Below are positions 23,872-31,258 of a DNA stretch of 58,811 bases, in pieces. The notes below the pieces were generated by a model that made no database searches, had not been told where the DNA came from, and was given only the letters and a program-made list of their open reading frames with translations. Both the position numbers and the translations under genes were made by a program. The DNA is from Lachnospiraceae bacterium (GTDB taxonomy: Bacteria > Bacillota > Clostridia > Lachnospirales > Lachnospiraceae): assembly GCA_029068555.1 (NCBI GenBank), contig JAIECJ010000126.1, positions 1 through 58,811 on the forward strand. Reading direction: 5' to 3'. Each line of letters begins with the position of its first letter. The first letter of the stretch is position 1.

Positions 23872-24204
23872 ATGATGTCATGCAAGGATTGCCCGTATTA
23901 TAAAGATACAGACGAAATCAGAAGCGAAACTACTTTTGTATACGATAATGAGGAATATAAATTCTATTTGGACGATTACACAAGAGAATTTGGATATCTT
24001 TTCACAAGATTTCATATTATTGCAGATATGGAACATGCAAAGAGGTTTCTTGATAATAAGACATTATTCAAAGGATTATTCCTTAAACTCAATATGCCTG
24101 TCGAATGTTATATAGCAGGATTTGAGCGTGACAGCATGTTTGGGGTAGACAGAACGAAAGACAAGTTCAAAATTTCTATTGTCGGAGAGGAAAAACTCAG
24201 TTAG
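23872..24204 (+). CDS. Hypothetical protein
   Basis: A 110-residue protein (MMSCKDCPYYKDTDEIRSET start) with AAAAGGAGA upstream. First gene after the head genes and directly behind promoter H. No family recognised. Confidence 0.55.
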   Translation: MMSCKDCPYYKDTDEIRSETTFVYDNEEYKFYLDDYTREFGYLFTRFHIIADMEHAKRFLDNKTLFKGLFLKLNMPVECYIAGFERDSMFGVDRTKDKFKISIVGEEKLS

Positions 24205-24245
24205 ATGAATGCAGGGGCAAGGAGATATAAGAAGGAGAAGGAAGG

Positions 24246-24431
24246 ATGAAGGATTTTTTCTTATCATTAAGAGCGGAAATATTGATTTTAAAAGAGCAAA
24301 ATGCAAGGATAAAGGCGGTTAAGCGGCAAATAAAACTTGCCAACTTTTACAATAAGTACGAAAACGAATTATATCGCTCAAAGTCTTCTGTATTAAGGCA
24401 ATTACAAATTATCAAGAAACTCACTGAATAA
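24246..24431 (+). CDS. Hypothetical coiled-coil protein
   Basis: A 61-residue, basic, wholly helical protein (SLRAEILILKEQNARIKAVK). RBS AAGGAGAAGGAAGG. Confidence 0.5.
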   Translation: MKDFFLSLRAEILILKEQNARIKAVKRQIKLANFYNKYENELYRSKSSVLRQLQIIKKLTE

Positions 24432-24432
24432 A

Positions 24433-24465
24433 TGGTACAATCCCCGCCCGAATCTGTTGTAAAAT
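24433..24465 (+). promoter_or_regulatory. TGGTACAA-N19-TAAAAT promoter, site B
   Basis: TGGTACAA (24433-24440), 19 bp, TAAAAT (24460-24465), upstream of the DUF551 gene. The spacer contains CCCGAATC, echoed as CCTGAATC in site A and CTTGAATC in site C. Confidence 0.65.
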
Positions 24466-24486
24466 TGTGGTAGGAGGGGTAAGAAG

Positions 24487-24804
24487 ATGATTGATGAAAA
24501 GAAATTGGTTAAAAATCTTGAAAATGAGTGGGAAGAATTGTGTGATTATTCCGAGAATGTGGAAATATTGCTTGAATATGTAACAAAATTTATTGAGGAA
24601 CAACCTAAAATCGGCGGCTGGATTCCATGCAGTGAGCGGTTGCCGGAGGAAAATGGATATTATATGGTTACAAAGAAGATAAAAGAGACAGGAAAACGAT
24701 TTACCGGAAAAAGCCGTTTTGATACTGAAAAAGGCTGGAACGACCCTTTGAATTTTGTTGATATAGTGGCATGGCAACCACTGCCGGAGGAATATCATGG
24801 ATAG
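24487..24804 (+). CDS. DUF551-domain protein
   Basis: A 105-residue protein: a short helical N-terminus, then DUF551 from GGWIPCSERLPEE to VAWQPLPEEYHG. Directly behind promoter B. Unknown function. Confidence 0.75.
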   Translation: MIDEKKLVKNLENEWEELCDYSENVEILLEYVTKFIEEQPKIGGWIPCSERLPEENGYYMVTKKIKETGKRFTGKSRFDTEKGWNDPLNFVDIVAWQPLPEEYHG

Positions 24805-24868
24805 ATGGATAAAATGCAACCACAACCCAAAGGAGAGGCGTGCCGAAGAGGTGAGGATAAATGTTTGA
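24797..24868 (+). CDS. Possible 23-residue peptide
   Basis: A short frame (MDRWIKCNHNPKERRAEEVR) between the DUF551 gene and the next start, overlapping both by eight bases and preceded by GGAGGAA. It may serve only for translational coupling. Confidence 0.25.
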   Translation: MDRWIKCNHNPKERRAEEVRINV

Positions 24869-25397
24869 CACATTAAAATCCATAGAAATAATAGAGAACT
24901 TTATGCAGACCGCCAGCAGACGGGTATGTGATGATAAACTTTACAGCGCACTGAAAAAGGCTGTTGAAATCATGGAGGAACACAGTGCAGATTATGCAAC
25001 AAAACGTGGAAGGTATACAGATTCGTTAAATAACTTTTGGATAAAATATAATCCGAACCCACGTTCACGGCGTGTCGGTGACTGCGCCATTCGTGCATGT
25101 TGCAAGGCTACGGGGCGCACATGGAATGAAGTCTTTGACGACCTTGTACAGATTGCATACAGGCAAAAGGACGTTCTGTCGGCAAACAAAGTATGGGGCG
25201 AATATCTGGCAGACAACGGATATGTACGATATGAGCCAGATTATCCTATGGACGTTTACAAGTTCTGCTGCAACTTCCCACATGGTACATATGTACTGGG
25301 TCTTGACGGGCATGTGGTGACGGTGGTTGATGGGAGATACTGGGACACATGGGACAGCGGTGGTAAGAATGTGATTTATTTTTGGGAGAGGAAATAA
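24861..25397 (+). CDS. Papain-like cysteine-protease-fold protein
   Basis: A 178-residue protein. After a 60-residue helical N-terminus comes a segment GDCAIRACCKATG with a candidate nucleophile Cys, and later a strand-turn GTYVLGLDGHVVTVVDG with a candidate His, followed by WDTWDSG. This Cys...His order is typical of the papain-like fold (C39/NlpC-like). Catalysis is inferred; neighbours do not identify a substrate. Confidence 0.55.
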   Translation: MFDTLKSIEIIENFMQTASRRVCDDKLYSALKKAVEIMEEHSADYATKRGRYTDSLNNFWIKYNPNPRSRRVGDCAIRACCKATGRTWNEVFDDLVQIAYRQKDVLSANKVWGEYLADNGYVRYEPDYPMDVYKFCCNFPHGTYVLGLDGHVVTVVDGRYWDTWDSGGKNVIYFWERK

Positions 25398-25694
25398 ATG
25401 AGAATTGATTTACCACTATGCAGTTTTAAGGATTGCAGATACAATTTTGATGGAAACTGTAAAGATGCGAAAAAGAAAGAAAAGTGCGAGTTTAGCATAG
25501 TTGCTGAAAAGCAGGTACCAAAGAAAGTGAACAACTGGGCTTTAATTGCTCTATCTTTTCCAGCTTATATACGCGGCGACTGCCCTGTTTGCGGAAGCAG
25601 GTACTTATCATCGGCAGATACGAATTATTGCAATGTCTGCGGGCAGAAATTGGATTTTGGAGAAATCACAGAAGAAGCTGCTAAACTATTGTAA
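25398..25694 (+). CDS. Two-domain Cys-rich protein
   Basis: A 98-residue protein: N-terminal Cys motif (CSFKDCRYNFDGNCKD) and C-terminal zinc ribbon (CPVCGSRYL ... CNVCGQKLDF). Follows the previous stop directly. Confidence 0.6.
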   Translation: MRIDLPLCSFKDCRYNFDGNCKDAKKKEKCEFSIVAEKQVPKKVNNWALIALSFPAYIRGDCPVCGSRYLSSADTNYCNVCGQKLDFGEITEEAAKLL

Positions 25695-25717
25695 ACGGTT
25701 AATTAGACTGCTATAAT
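25689..25717 (+). promoter_or_regulatory. Promoter TTGTAA-N17-TATAAT
   Basis: TTGTAA (25689-25694), 17 bp, TATAAT (25712-25717), 33 bp before the GTG of the membrane protein gene. It does not carry the GGTACAA box. Confidence 0.5.
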
Positions 25718-25749
25718 GAGGGAAATATACATAGAAAGAGGGTTAATTT

Positions 25750-26091
25750 GTGGAAAACAGGGATAATGTTAGTGGAAAAGATAATAATGAAGTATTTGCA
25801 TATGAGCTTTTATCAGACGCGAGGGATAATTCGGAAAGGTGGTTCAAAGCATTTCTTGCTATGGTAAAAATCAACTTAATTGAGGTATTTGTAATGCTTG
25901 CTATGGTGTTTGCTTTTATTTGGTACCTCAATCAATATGATTTTGTAAGCACTGTTGAGCAGACAGGGATTTATACACTTACAGATAGCCAAGGCAACGT
26001 AATCAGCGCGGATATTACACCAGAGCAGATAAAGGAAATCATGGAGATTTTAAACGATGGCAAAGACGAAGGTAACGAAAACAAGAAGTAA
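25750..26091 (+). CDS. Single-pass membrane protein
   Basis: A 113-residue protein starting at GTG. Membrane segment at about residues 40-60 (INLIEVFVMLAMVFAFIWYL) and a C-terminal acidic domain (DITPEQIKEIMEILNDGKDE). Starts the cassette of unusual small proteins that runs to 30 kb. Confidence 0.65.
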   Translation: MENRDNVSGKDNNEVFAYELLSDARDNSERWFKAFLAMVKINLIEVFVMLAMVFAFIWYLNQYDFVSTVEQTGIYTLTDSQGNVISADITPEQIKEIMEILNDGKDEGNENKK

Positions 26092-26137
26092 AAAGAGCGG
26101 GAACAGCAAAGGGACTGCAAGACGGAAAAAGAAGTAG
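26057..26137 (+). CDS. Possible 26-residue basic peptide
   Basis: A frame of almost only Lys, Arg, Ser and Thr (MAKTKVTKTRSKKSGNSKGT start) overlapping the 3' end of the membrane protein gene. It ends exactly where the next gene begins. Could be a real DNA- or RNA-binding peptide or only a linker. Confidence 0.3.
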   Translation: MAKTKVTKTRSKKSGNSKGTARRKKK

Positions 26138-26404
26138 GTGCTTGATTTGAAAGTATATGATTTTACATTGCCGCAAATTGAATACTACCGCACGTTTTGC
26201 AACTTTGAGGAAAAAGAAGCGGCACTATTTGAATTACGTAGACAAAACATACCTCTCGAACGATGCGCAGAAATTTTACAATATGAAGATATAAAGAATT
26301 TAAGCCGCAGAGTAAACAAAAAAGTTATACAAATGACTAATAAAGAGCGTATGGAAGAATGGATTGAACACGTATACTGGAAAAATGTGATACAAAATCA
26401 GTAA
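26138..26404 (+). CDS. Sigma-like helix-turn-helix protein
   Basis: An 88-residue protein. The first part (LPQIEYYRTFCNFEEKEAAL) and the recognition-like helix (FELRRQNIPLERCAEILQY) resemble the region-4-like small regulators found in Firmicute phages. It starts at GTG immediately after a stop codon and is followed by an intrinsic terminator. Confidence 0.6.
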   Translation: MLDLKVYDFTLPQIEYYRTFCNFEEKEAALFELRRQNIPLERCAEILQYEDIKNLSRRVNKKVIQMTNKERMEEWIEHVYWKNVIQNQ

Positions 26405-26431
26405 CTTTTTGCCAACTTTTTAAGAACTTTT

Positions 26432-26479
26432 ATAAGCCTAAAACGGTACTTTTTGATACTGTTTATGGCTTATTTTTTA
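26432..26479 (+). terminator. Intrinsic terminator
   Basis: ATAAGCC (26432-26438) pairs with GGCTTAT (26467-26473), with further pairing inside, followed by six T. The stretch 26480-26600 contains no gene I can support. Confidence 0.65.
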
Positions 26480-26600
26480 TGCAAAAATATTACCATGAAC
26501 ACAGGAATACTTTTCAATTTATGGAATTTCAATCCGCACTATCAAAGCGCAAGCGATGGAATGATGATAGAGCAACTCTTAAAGTCGATGGAGGAGAAAG

Positions 26601-27089
26601 ATGTATCCGAACAATCCCATGTTAAATCAGCAGATGGCATTATTAGACCAGGAATATTCGCAGAAGAAGGCTAATCTGATGCAGAATTTTTATAATCAGG
26701 CACAGCAGAATAGTTGGGGGCAGCAGAATGTGTCAACGCAGGCAGCAGCACCGACACCATCCCAGAATGTCAACTGGATTCAGGTATCTGGCGTTGATGG
26801 AGCAAAAAACCAAATTGTGCAGCCCGGACAGACCGCATGGATGATGGACAATAACCAACCGTATTTCTATGTCAAGTCTGTGGATAACGTGGGCAGTTCT
26901 GATTTCCGCATATTCCAATTTGCAGAGGTAGCGGATGCTGCACAGGAACAGGCAGCACAACCGCAGATAGACACCTCACAGTACGTCCAGAGGGCTGAAT
27001 TTGACGAGTTAAAAGCACAGCTTGAACAATTCACTACGCAGAAAAAACAGCCCAATAAGGCAAATAAGGGGGTAGAGGACAATGGCTAA
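26601..27089 (+). CDS. Gln-rich hypothetical protein
   Basis: A 162-residue protein (MYPNNPMLNQQMALLDQEYS start) rich in Gln and Asn, with a conserved central part (WIQVSGVDGAKNQIVQPGQT, then AWMMDNNQPYFYVKSVD) and a C-terminal coiled coil. RBS GGAGGAGAAAG. Similar proteins recur in gut Clostridia prophages; the function is unknown. Confidence 0.65.
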   Translation: MYPNNPMLNQQMALLDQEYSQKKANLMQNFYNQAQQNSWGQQNVSTQAAAPTPSQNVNWIQVSGVDGAKNQIVQPGQTAWMMDNNQPYFYVKSVDNVGSSDFRIFQFAEVADAAQEQAAQPQIDTSQYVQRAEFDELKAQLEQFTTQKKQPNKANKGVEDNG

Positions 27090-27366
27090 TCCTTTAATGG
27101 GAATGATGGGCGGCACTCCGGCAGCCGGAATGAATATGGGAATGGTTCAGCAAATGCAGCAGGCTATGGGTATGCTTCGGGCTATGAAGAATCCGCAGCA
27201 AGCGTTGCAGATGATTGCACAGCAGAATCCGGAGAGTGCATCTATATTGCAAATGGCACAGGGCCGGAATCCGGTGGAAATATTCAGAGAAGAATGTCAA
27301 AAACACGGTAAAGACCCGGACCAGATGATGAAGATGTTAGGGCTAACACCACCGAAAGGGTGTTAA
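27082..27366 (+). CDS. Met/Gln-rich hypothetical protein
   Basis: A 94-residue protein with a Met/Gly-rich N-terminus (MANPLMGMMGGTPAAGMNMG) and a helical part (NPVEIFREECQKHGKDP). Overlaps the previous gene by eight bases. Followed by a hairpin (GGCACGC/GCGTGTC, 27378-27400) without a T run. Confidence 0.6.
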   Translation: MANPLMGMMGGTPAAGMNMGMVQQMQQAMGMLRAMKNPQQALQMIAQQNPESASILQMAQGRNPVEIFREECQKHGKDPDQMMKMLGLTPPKGC

Positions 27367-27436
27367 GAATAAAAACCGGCACGCAAAAGGAGCGTGTCGC
27401 TAACCTCAAACAATTAGAGGTAGAAAGGAGAATACT

Positions 27437-28057
27437 ATGGATGGTTCAGTATCTTTAGCTGACATCGCCGCTGTGACTGACAGAAACGGCTATGGATGCG
27501 GCAATGGCATGTGGGGAATGGAGTGGCTGTTTGCGCTGCTTATCCTGCCTATGATGTGGGGCGGCAATGGCCCGTTTGGCAGAAACAACGGCGAACCCGT
27601 GACAGAAGCCGGGCTGTGTAATGCTATGAACTTCAACAACCTGGAAAATGCCGTTGGCAGACTGAGCGACCAGCAGAACCAGATTGCCATGCAGATACAG
27701 CGTGATATGTGTACCGGCTTTGCCAACACAAACGCTGCGGTCAATCAGGCAAGGTTCGAAAACCAGCAGTGCTGCTGCGAGACGAAGCAGGCACTCATGG
27801 AGAACCGCTATCTGGCGGAGAAGAATGCAGCAGACACCAACGCAACCATTATTGCGCAGGTGCAGTCCGTTAAGGATTTGCTGTGTCAGCAGGAAGCGGC
27901 AAGAAAGGATGCCCGTATCTGGCAGCTTGAATTGAATCAGGCTATGTGTGGGATTGTGAGATATCCTACGCAGACCACCTATTCCACCAACTGCAACCCG
28001 TTCTTCGGGGGCGGCTATGGCTGTGGAAATGGTTGCTGCGGAAACGGCAACATCTAA
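27437..28057 (+). CDS. Hydrophobic, Cys- and Gly-rich protein
   Basis: A 206-residue protein. An unusual N-terminus holds a Gly/Asn-rich stretch and one hydrophobic segment (MEWLFALLILPMMWGG); a long helical middle (NFNNLENAVGRLSDQQNQIA) includes a Cys cluster (QQCCCETK); the C-terminus is Gly/Cys-rich (GYGCGNGCCGNGN). It recalls virion or membrane-active proteins. RBS AGAAAGGAG. Unknown function. Confidence 0.65.
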   Translation: MDGSVSLADIAAVTDRNGYGCGNGMWGMEWLFALLILPMMWGGNGPFGRNNGEPVTEAGLCNAMNFNNLENAVGRLSDQQNQIAMQIQRDMCTGFANTNAAVNQARFENQQCCCETKQALMENRYLAEKNAADTNATIIAQVQSVKDLLCQQEAARKDARIWQLELNQAMCGIVRYPTQTTYSTNCNPFFGGGYGCGNGCCGNGNI

Positions 28058-28085
28058 TCATTGGTCACACTGACCGGGAGAAAGG

Positions 28086-28119
28086 CGGGGTGACTGAATC
28101 AATCGGTCGCCCCGTTTTT
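28086..28119 (+). terminator. Strong intrinsic terminator
   Basis: CGGGGTGAC (28086-28094) pairs with GTCGCCCCG (28106-28114), followed by five T. Ends the transcript of the 26601-28057 genes. Confidence 0.8.
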
Positions 28120-28171
28120 ATATGCACATTGAAAACCGAATATAGACGATAGTTTGTGAATCTCTGTTAAA

Positions 28172-28204
28172 TGGTACAACAAGCACTTGAATCCATGAGA
28201 TAAT
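28172..28204 (+). promoter_or_regulatory. TGGTACAA-N19-GATAAT promoter, site C
   Basis: TGGTACAA (28172-28179), 19 bp, GATAAT (28199-28204). The -10 box touches the first possible ATG at 28205, so the methyltransferase must start further on, at 28229. Confidence 0.65.
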
Positions 28205-28228
28205 ATGAGCATGGAAAGAGGTGCGGAA

Positions 28229-28939
28229 ATGATAGAAATGAACAGCTTTATTTGCGGAGATTGTATGGAGTATTTTCCGCAATTCCCAGACAAGCATTTT
28301 GATATTGCCATAGTAGACCCACCATATTTCAGCGGGCCAGAAAAGCGAAATTATTATGGACGGACAGTAAGCCCTATTGGAGTACAAAGACACTATAAAC
28401 CGTCTGCAGAGTGGAGCGTTCCCGAAAAAACATATTTTGATGAACTGGCCAGAGTTTCAAAACATCAAATTGTATGGGGTTGCAATTATTTTGATTATCA
28501 TTTCGGTTCTGGCCGGATTGTGTGGGATAAATGCAATGGAGAGAGTAGTTTTTCTGATTGTGAGATTGCTTACTGCAGTATGCATGATTCTGTAAGATTA
28601 TTCCGGTACATGTGGAACGGAATGTTCCAAGGGAAATCAATAGCAGAAGGGCATATACAGCAAGGAAATAAGAAATTGAACGAAAAGAGGATTCACCCAA
28701 CGCAAAAGCCAGTCGCATTGTATGAATGGATTTTAAGCAGATACGCAAGAAAAGGCGACAAAATCCTTGATACCCATGTTGGAAGTGCAAGCAGTCTGAT
28801 AGCGTGTCACAATATGGGGTATGAATACATTGGATTTGAAAAGGACGAACATTATTACAATCTGGCCAAAGAAAGACTTGAACGAGAAACAGCACAAATG
28901 TCACTGTTTGATTTAGGAATTGACAGAATGACAATTTAA
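28229..28939 (+). CDS. DNA (adenine-N6 or cytosine-N4) methyltransferase
   Basis: A 236-residue methyltransferase of the beta order: catalytic motif VDPPYFSG near the N-terminus, HPTQKPVALYEW, and the SAM-binding motif ILDTHVGSASS towards the C-terminus. It stands alone with its own promoter and terminator and no restriction partner, typical of phage anti-restriction morons. The start is set by AAAGAGGTG and by the promoter position. Confidence 0.88.
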   Translation: MIEMNSFICGDCMEYFPQFPDKHFDIAIVDPPYFSGPEKRNYYGRTVSPIGVQRHYKPSAEWSVPEKTYFDELARVSKHQIVWGCNYFDYHFGSGRIVWDKCNGESSFSDCEIAYCSMHDSVRLFRYMWNGMFQGKSIAEGHIQQGNKKLNEKRIHPTQKPVALYEWILSRYARKGDKILDTHVGSASSLIACHNMGYEYIGFEKDEHYYNLAKERLERETAQMSLFDLGIDRMTI

Positions 28940-28950
28940 TAGAAGTTTAG

Positions 28951-28985
28951 AAACTATCGGCTATATGTCGGTAGTTTTTTATTTT
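28951..28985 (+). terminator. Intrinsic terminator after the methyltransferase
   Basis: AAACTATCG pairs with CGGTAGTTT (one G-T pair), followed by TTT and ATTTT. With promoter C it makes the methyltransferase a self-contained unit. Confidence 0.75.
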
Positions 28986-29007
28986 GCAGAAATGGAGGAA
29001 AAATATT

Positions 29008-29412
29008 ATGAGTTGTAAAGCGGCAATATACACAGCAAATCAGGGCGCACAAGCATTACAGATTGGGAGCGTACTTTCTCTTGGCTCCATTATCCGGCGT
29101 TTCGGGTGCGGCGTGAATCTGAACGGGAACGGGATTGTGATTGACAGAGAGGGATATTACGATGTTGACGCATCTATCACCGCAACGGCGGCAGCGGCAG
29201 GAACCGTAACGGTCACTCTGCTCCGGGATGGCGTGGCAGTACCGGGTGCAGTAGCTTCTGCAACGGCAGCGGCGGCAGGCACAGTTGCACTCCCCATAAC
29301 CGCATTAGTCCGGCAGGCTTGCGGATGTTCCGGCGGCTCTACTCTCACGCTTGTCCTTGGCGGCACAGCGGCAACTATCAACAATGTTGCGCTGAAAGTC
29401 ATTAAGCTGTAA
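29008..29412 (+). CDS. TNF/BclA-like jelly-roll protein
   Basis: A 134-residue beta-rich protein made almost wholly of Ala, Thr, Val and Gly strands (DASITATAAAAGTVTVTLLR, then ATAAAAGTVALPITALV) with a Cys pair (CGCSGG). The pattern resembles the C-terminal jelly-roll domain of BclA-type exosporium or decoration proteins. It could be displayed on the virion or on the host. ATG 29008 follows GGAGG. Confidence 0.6.
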   Translation: MSCKAAIYTANQGAQALQIGSVLSLGSIIRRFGCGVNLNGNGIVIDREGYYDVDASITATAAAAGTVTVTLLRDGVAVPGAVASATAAAAGTVALPITALVRQACGCSGGSTLTLVLGGTAATINNVALKVIKL

Positions 29413-29651
29413 TGGACGATAGGCAGTTTAATTTTCTGGACGCTCTGAATGTGGCTTCGTTTCTTTTGGGATTACAAAATCTCGAAGAAAACCGTGCCCA
29501 GAGCGCACAGAATGACGTAGGAGCGGAAAACGATAAGCAGGCGTCTTATTTACTGTCTGAGATAGGAAAGCGCCTTGACAGGCAGGACAGGACACTTGAA
29601 GCGATAATGGAGAAGTTAGAACAGATGGAAAGGAGATTGAGCGATGCATAA
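29412..29651 (+). CDS. Small coiled-coil protein
   Basis: A 79-residue protein (FNFLDALNVASFLLGLQNLE start) with a C-terminal coiled coil (GKRLDRQDRTLEAIMEKLEQ). Overlaps the genes on both sides. Companion of the jelly-roll protein in this cassette. Confidence 0.6.
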   Translation: MDDRQFNFLDALNVASFLLGLQNLEENRAQSAQNDVGAENDKQASYLLSEIGKRLDRQDRTLEAIMEKLEQMERRLSDA

Positions 29652-30087
29652 ATTGATGGAACGGATTGAGAAAGAACTCCATGAGATTTCCGAAAAGGGG
29701 TTCTCTCCCACCAATATAGACAATGCCATGAAGTTTGTGGACATGTACAAAGACCTCAAATATGTGGAGTACATGGGATTCACCGAGGGCGCATACCATG
29801 AGGTGAAAGAAGAAATGATGCCCGGCAAGTCAAGAACTATGGAGCGCAGAGCAGACGCAAAGTTTGACCGGAATATCAACGAACTGTACGACAAGTACCT
29901 GTGGTGCAAGAAAGAGTATGCCCGGGACGGTTCGGCAGTTCACCGGGAAAAGGTGACGGACGCGCTTGAAAGGCTGATGTCGGAAATTTGCGATTTGCTG
30001 TTTGACATCCACAGGGATTGCGACTTCCGGGAAGAAAGAGAAATTGTGGATAAGCATGTTAAGAGCATGAAAGAGACCATGAAGTAA
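29644..30087 (+). CDS. Helical hypothetical protein
   Basis: A 147-residue, highly charged helical protein (MHKLMERIEKELHEISEKG start; KFVDMYKDLKYVEYM). Related proteins recur beside the 29008 type in gut Clostridia as I recall. It is the last rightward gene before the leftward operon. Confidence 0.6.
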   Translation: MHKLMERIEKELHEISEKGFSPTNIDNAMKFVDMYKDLKYVEYMGFTEGAYHEVKEEMMPGKSRTMERRADAKFDRNINELYDKYLWCKKEYARDGSAVHREKVTDALERLMSEICDLLFDIHRDCDFREEREIVDKHVKSMKETMK

Positions 30088-30105
30088 GAAAAGGGGCGGT
30101 AGGTG

Positions 30106-30285
30106 TTATCCTGCCGCCTGTTCTCTTGGAGAGCAAGTGCAATATTCATTCTCAAAATATTCAAAATTCTTATCATATTTTCTGCAATGAGCGCACGTTC
30201 CACAATTGTGCCCTCCAATATAGCACTCAGAGCCATTAACTTCCGAACACTTTTTGTATTTTTTTGCAAAATCTTTTTCTATCAT
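30106..30285 (-). CDS. Small Cys-rich protein
   Basis: A 59-residue protein read leftward with seven Cys (CSEVNGSECYIGGHNCGTCA then HCRKYD). It is probably a zinc-binding miniprotein. It is the last gene of the leftward operon that starts at about 31102. Confidence 0.6.
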   Translation of the reverse strand: MIEKDFAKKYKKCSEVNGSECYIGGHNCGTCAHCRKYDKNFEYFENEYCTCSPREQAAG

Positions 30286-30335
30286 ATCTTTTTCTCACTT
30301 TCTCCCTGCATTACCCGGCAGGGACGGGATGAAAT

Positions 30336-30542
30336 CTACCAATCTGGCTTTGCAATGATATCTTCTTCCTTGACCTCAAAAGAGCATTTCTTATATCTGC
30401 TGTAGGGCTTATTCGCTTTTGCTGTTGCATATTGTAAAGCCGTTTCCTTTGCTTCTCCCTTGGAATCCGAATTTATCAGGTATCCCCACTTTCGGATTTT
30501 TGAAGGTGAATTTATAATTGTCACCCAAATGTCATACATCAT
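30336..30542 (-). CDS. Hypothetical protein
   Basis: A 68-residue protein (MMYDIWVTIINSPSKIRKWG start) with a good leftward ribosome site (GAAGGGAAG). The Lys/Ala-rich middle (ETALQYATAKANKPYSRYKK) resembles the helical part of the next gene upstream, at 30591. Confidence 0.55.
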   Translation of the reverse strand: MMYDIWVTIINSPSKIRKWGYLINSDSKGEAKETALQYATAKANKPYSRYKKCSFEVKEEDIIAKPDW

Positions 30543-30590
30543 ATCTTCCCTTCTTTCTCCCGGCGAATCCCCGCCGGGTGGGTGGTGTGG

Positions 30591-30737
30591 TTAATTACGC
30601 AACTTTATTTCGAGAATTTTGCGCGAATATCTTAGTTTAAAAAGTTTTATCGCCTCTTTCTTTGTGTCGGCGTGTATAGAAACATTGTTAAAGCGATTTA
30701 GCGTTTGAAATTTAATATCGTATGTTTTATTTCCCAT
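30591..30737 (-). CDS. Hypothetical 48-residue protein
   Basis: Read leftward from ATG 30737 after AGAGGTG. Pattern strand-helix (FQTLNRFNNVSIHADTKKEA) like the 30336 protein, so the two may be distant paralogues. Confidence 0.5.
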   Translation of the reverse strand: MGNKTYDIKFQTLNRFNNVSIHADTKKEAIKLFKLRYSRKILEIKLRN

Positions 30738-30755
30738 GATTTCACCTCTCTTTTT

Positions 30756-30929
30756 TTAATATAAGTCAGCTAATTTGTTCCAATCGTCTGATGCAATCAT
30801 CGCGTTATCGTAAAGCCATGCAAGATAATCTCCTATAATATTTTCGTCTTCCCTTTCTTCAATCATTTTTCTGATTTTTGAAGCGTATTCTTCGATATTA
30901 TCATTTTTTACAATACTGTAGTTTAACAT
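30756..30929 (-). CDS. Hypothetical acidic 57-residue protein
   Basis: Read leftward from ATG 30929; acidic and helical (KMIEEREDENIIGDYLAWLY). RBS AGAGG, weaker than its neighbours. Confidence 0.5.
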   Translation of the reverse strand: MLNYSIVKNDNIEEYASKIRKMIEEREDENIIGDYLAWLYDNAMIASDDWNKLADLY

Positions 30930-30952
30930 TTTGCCATGCCTCTGTTTTATTT

Positions 30953-31102
30953 TTACTGAAAGGGAAGTGTTTTGTCATCTCGCTTGTATTGCAAGTTTTC
31001 GCCGTTTTCTCCATTGCCCTGCGTCAGGTGTACGCCCTTCCCGTACTCGATATCTCGGTTTATTCTTGTCACATTTACAGGTTTCAGTATTGTCAACGTC
31101 AT
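30953..31102 (-). CDS. Possible 49-residue protein with LPFQ end
   Basis: First frame behind the leftward promoter, ATG 31102. It ends KRDDKTLPFQ, which recalls the SSB-like tails EELPFN and EELPFQ of the DUF669 and VapE proteins. The ribosome site (GCAGG) is weak, so the gene is only probable. Confidence 0.4.
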   Translation of the reverse strand: MTLTILKPVNVTRINRDIEYGKGVHLTQGNGENGENLQYKRDDKTLPFQ

Positions 31103-31140
31103 CCTGCTTACGACTGCTTGCCTTCCCTTTCGGTAATTAT

Positions 31141-31232
31141 AGTATATACTAACGTTAGTATAATGTCAACACCTTTTTGGAAAAATTTCAAAAATATTTA
31201 TACTTGCGTTAGTATGTGCTATGTGGTATTCT
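31141..31232. promoter_or_regulatory. Divergent promoters with palindromic RHH operators
   Basis: Leftward: TTGACA (31169-31164), 17 bp, TATACT (31146-31141), with the 18-bp perfect palindrome TATACTAACGTTAGTATA (31145-31162) filling its spacer. Rightward: TTGCGT (31204-31209), 17 bp, TATTCT (31227-31232), overlapped by the related imperfect palindrome ATACTTGCGTTAGTAT (31200-31215). The palindrome centres are 54 bp apart, about five helical turns. The RHH gene follows at 31259. Confidence 0.75.
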
Positions 31233-31258
31233 GTTCCTATCGGAAAGGAGCGTGTGAA

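Noticed and set aside
26453-26674. 73-codon rightward frame after the 26432 terminator
   Set aside because: No ribosome site, overlap with the well-supported 26601 gene, and the first codons lie within the terminator.
28205-28228. N-terminal extension of the methyltransferase
   Set aside because: The ATG at 28205 abuts the -10 box of promoter C, so it cannot be in the transcript.
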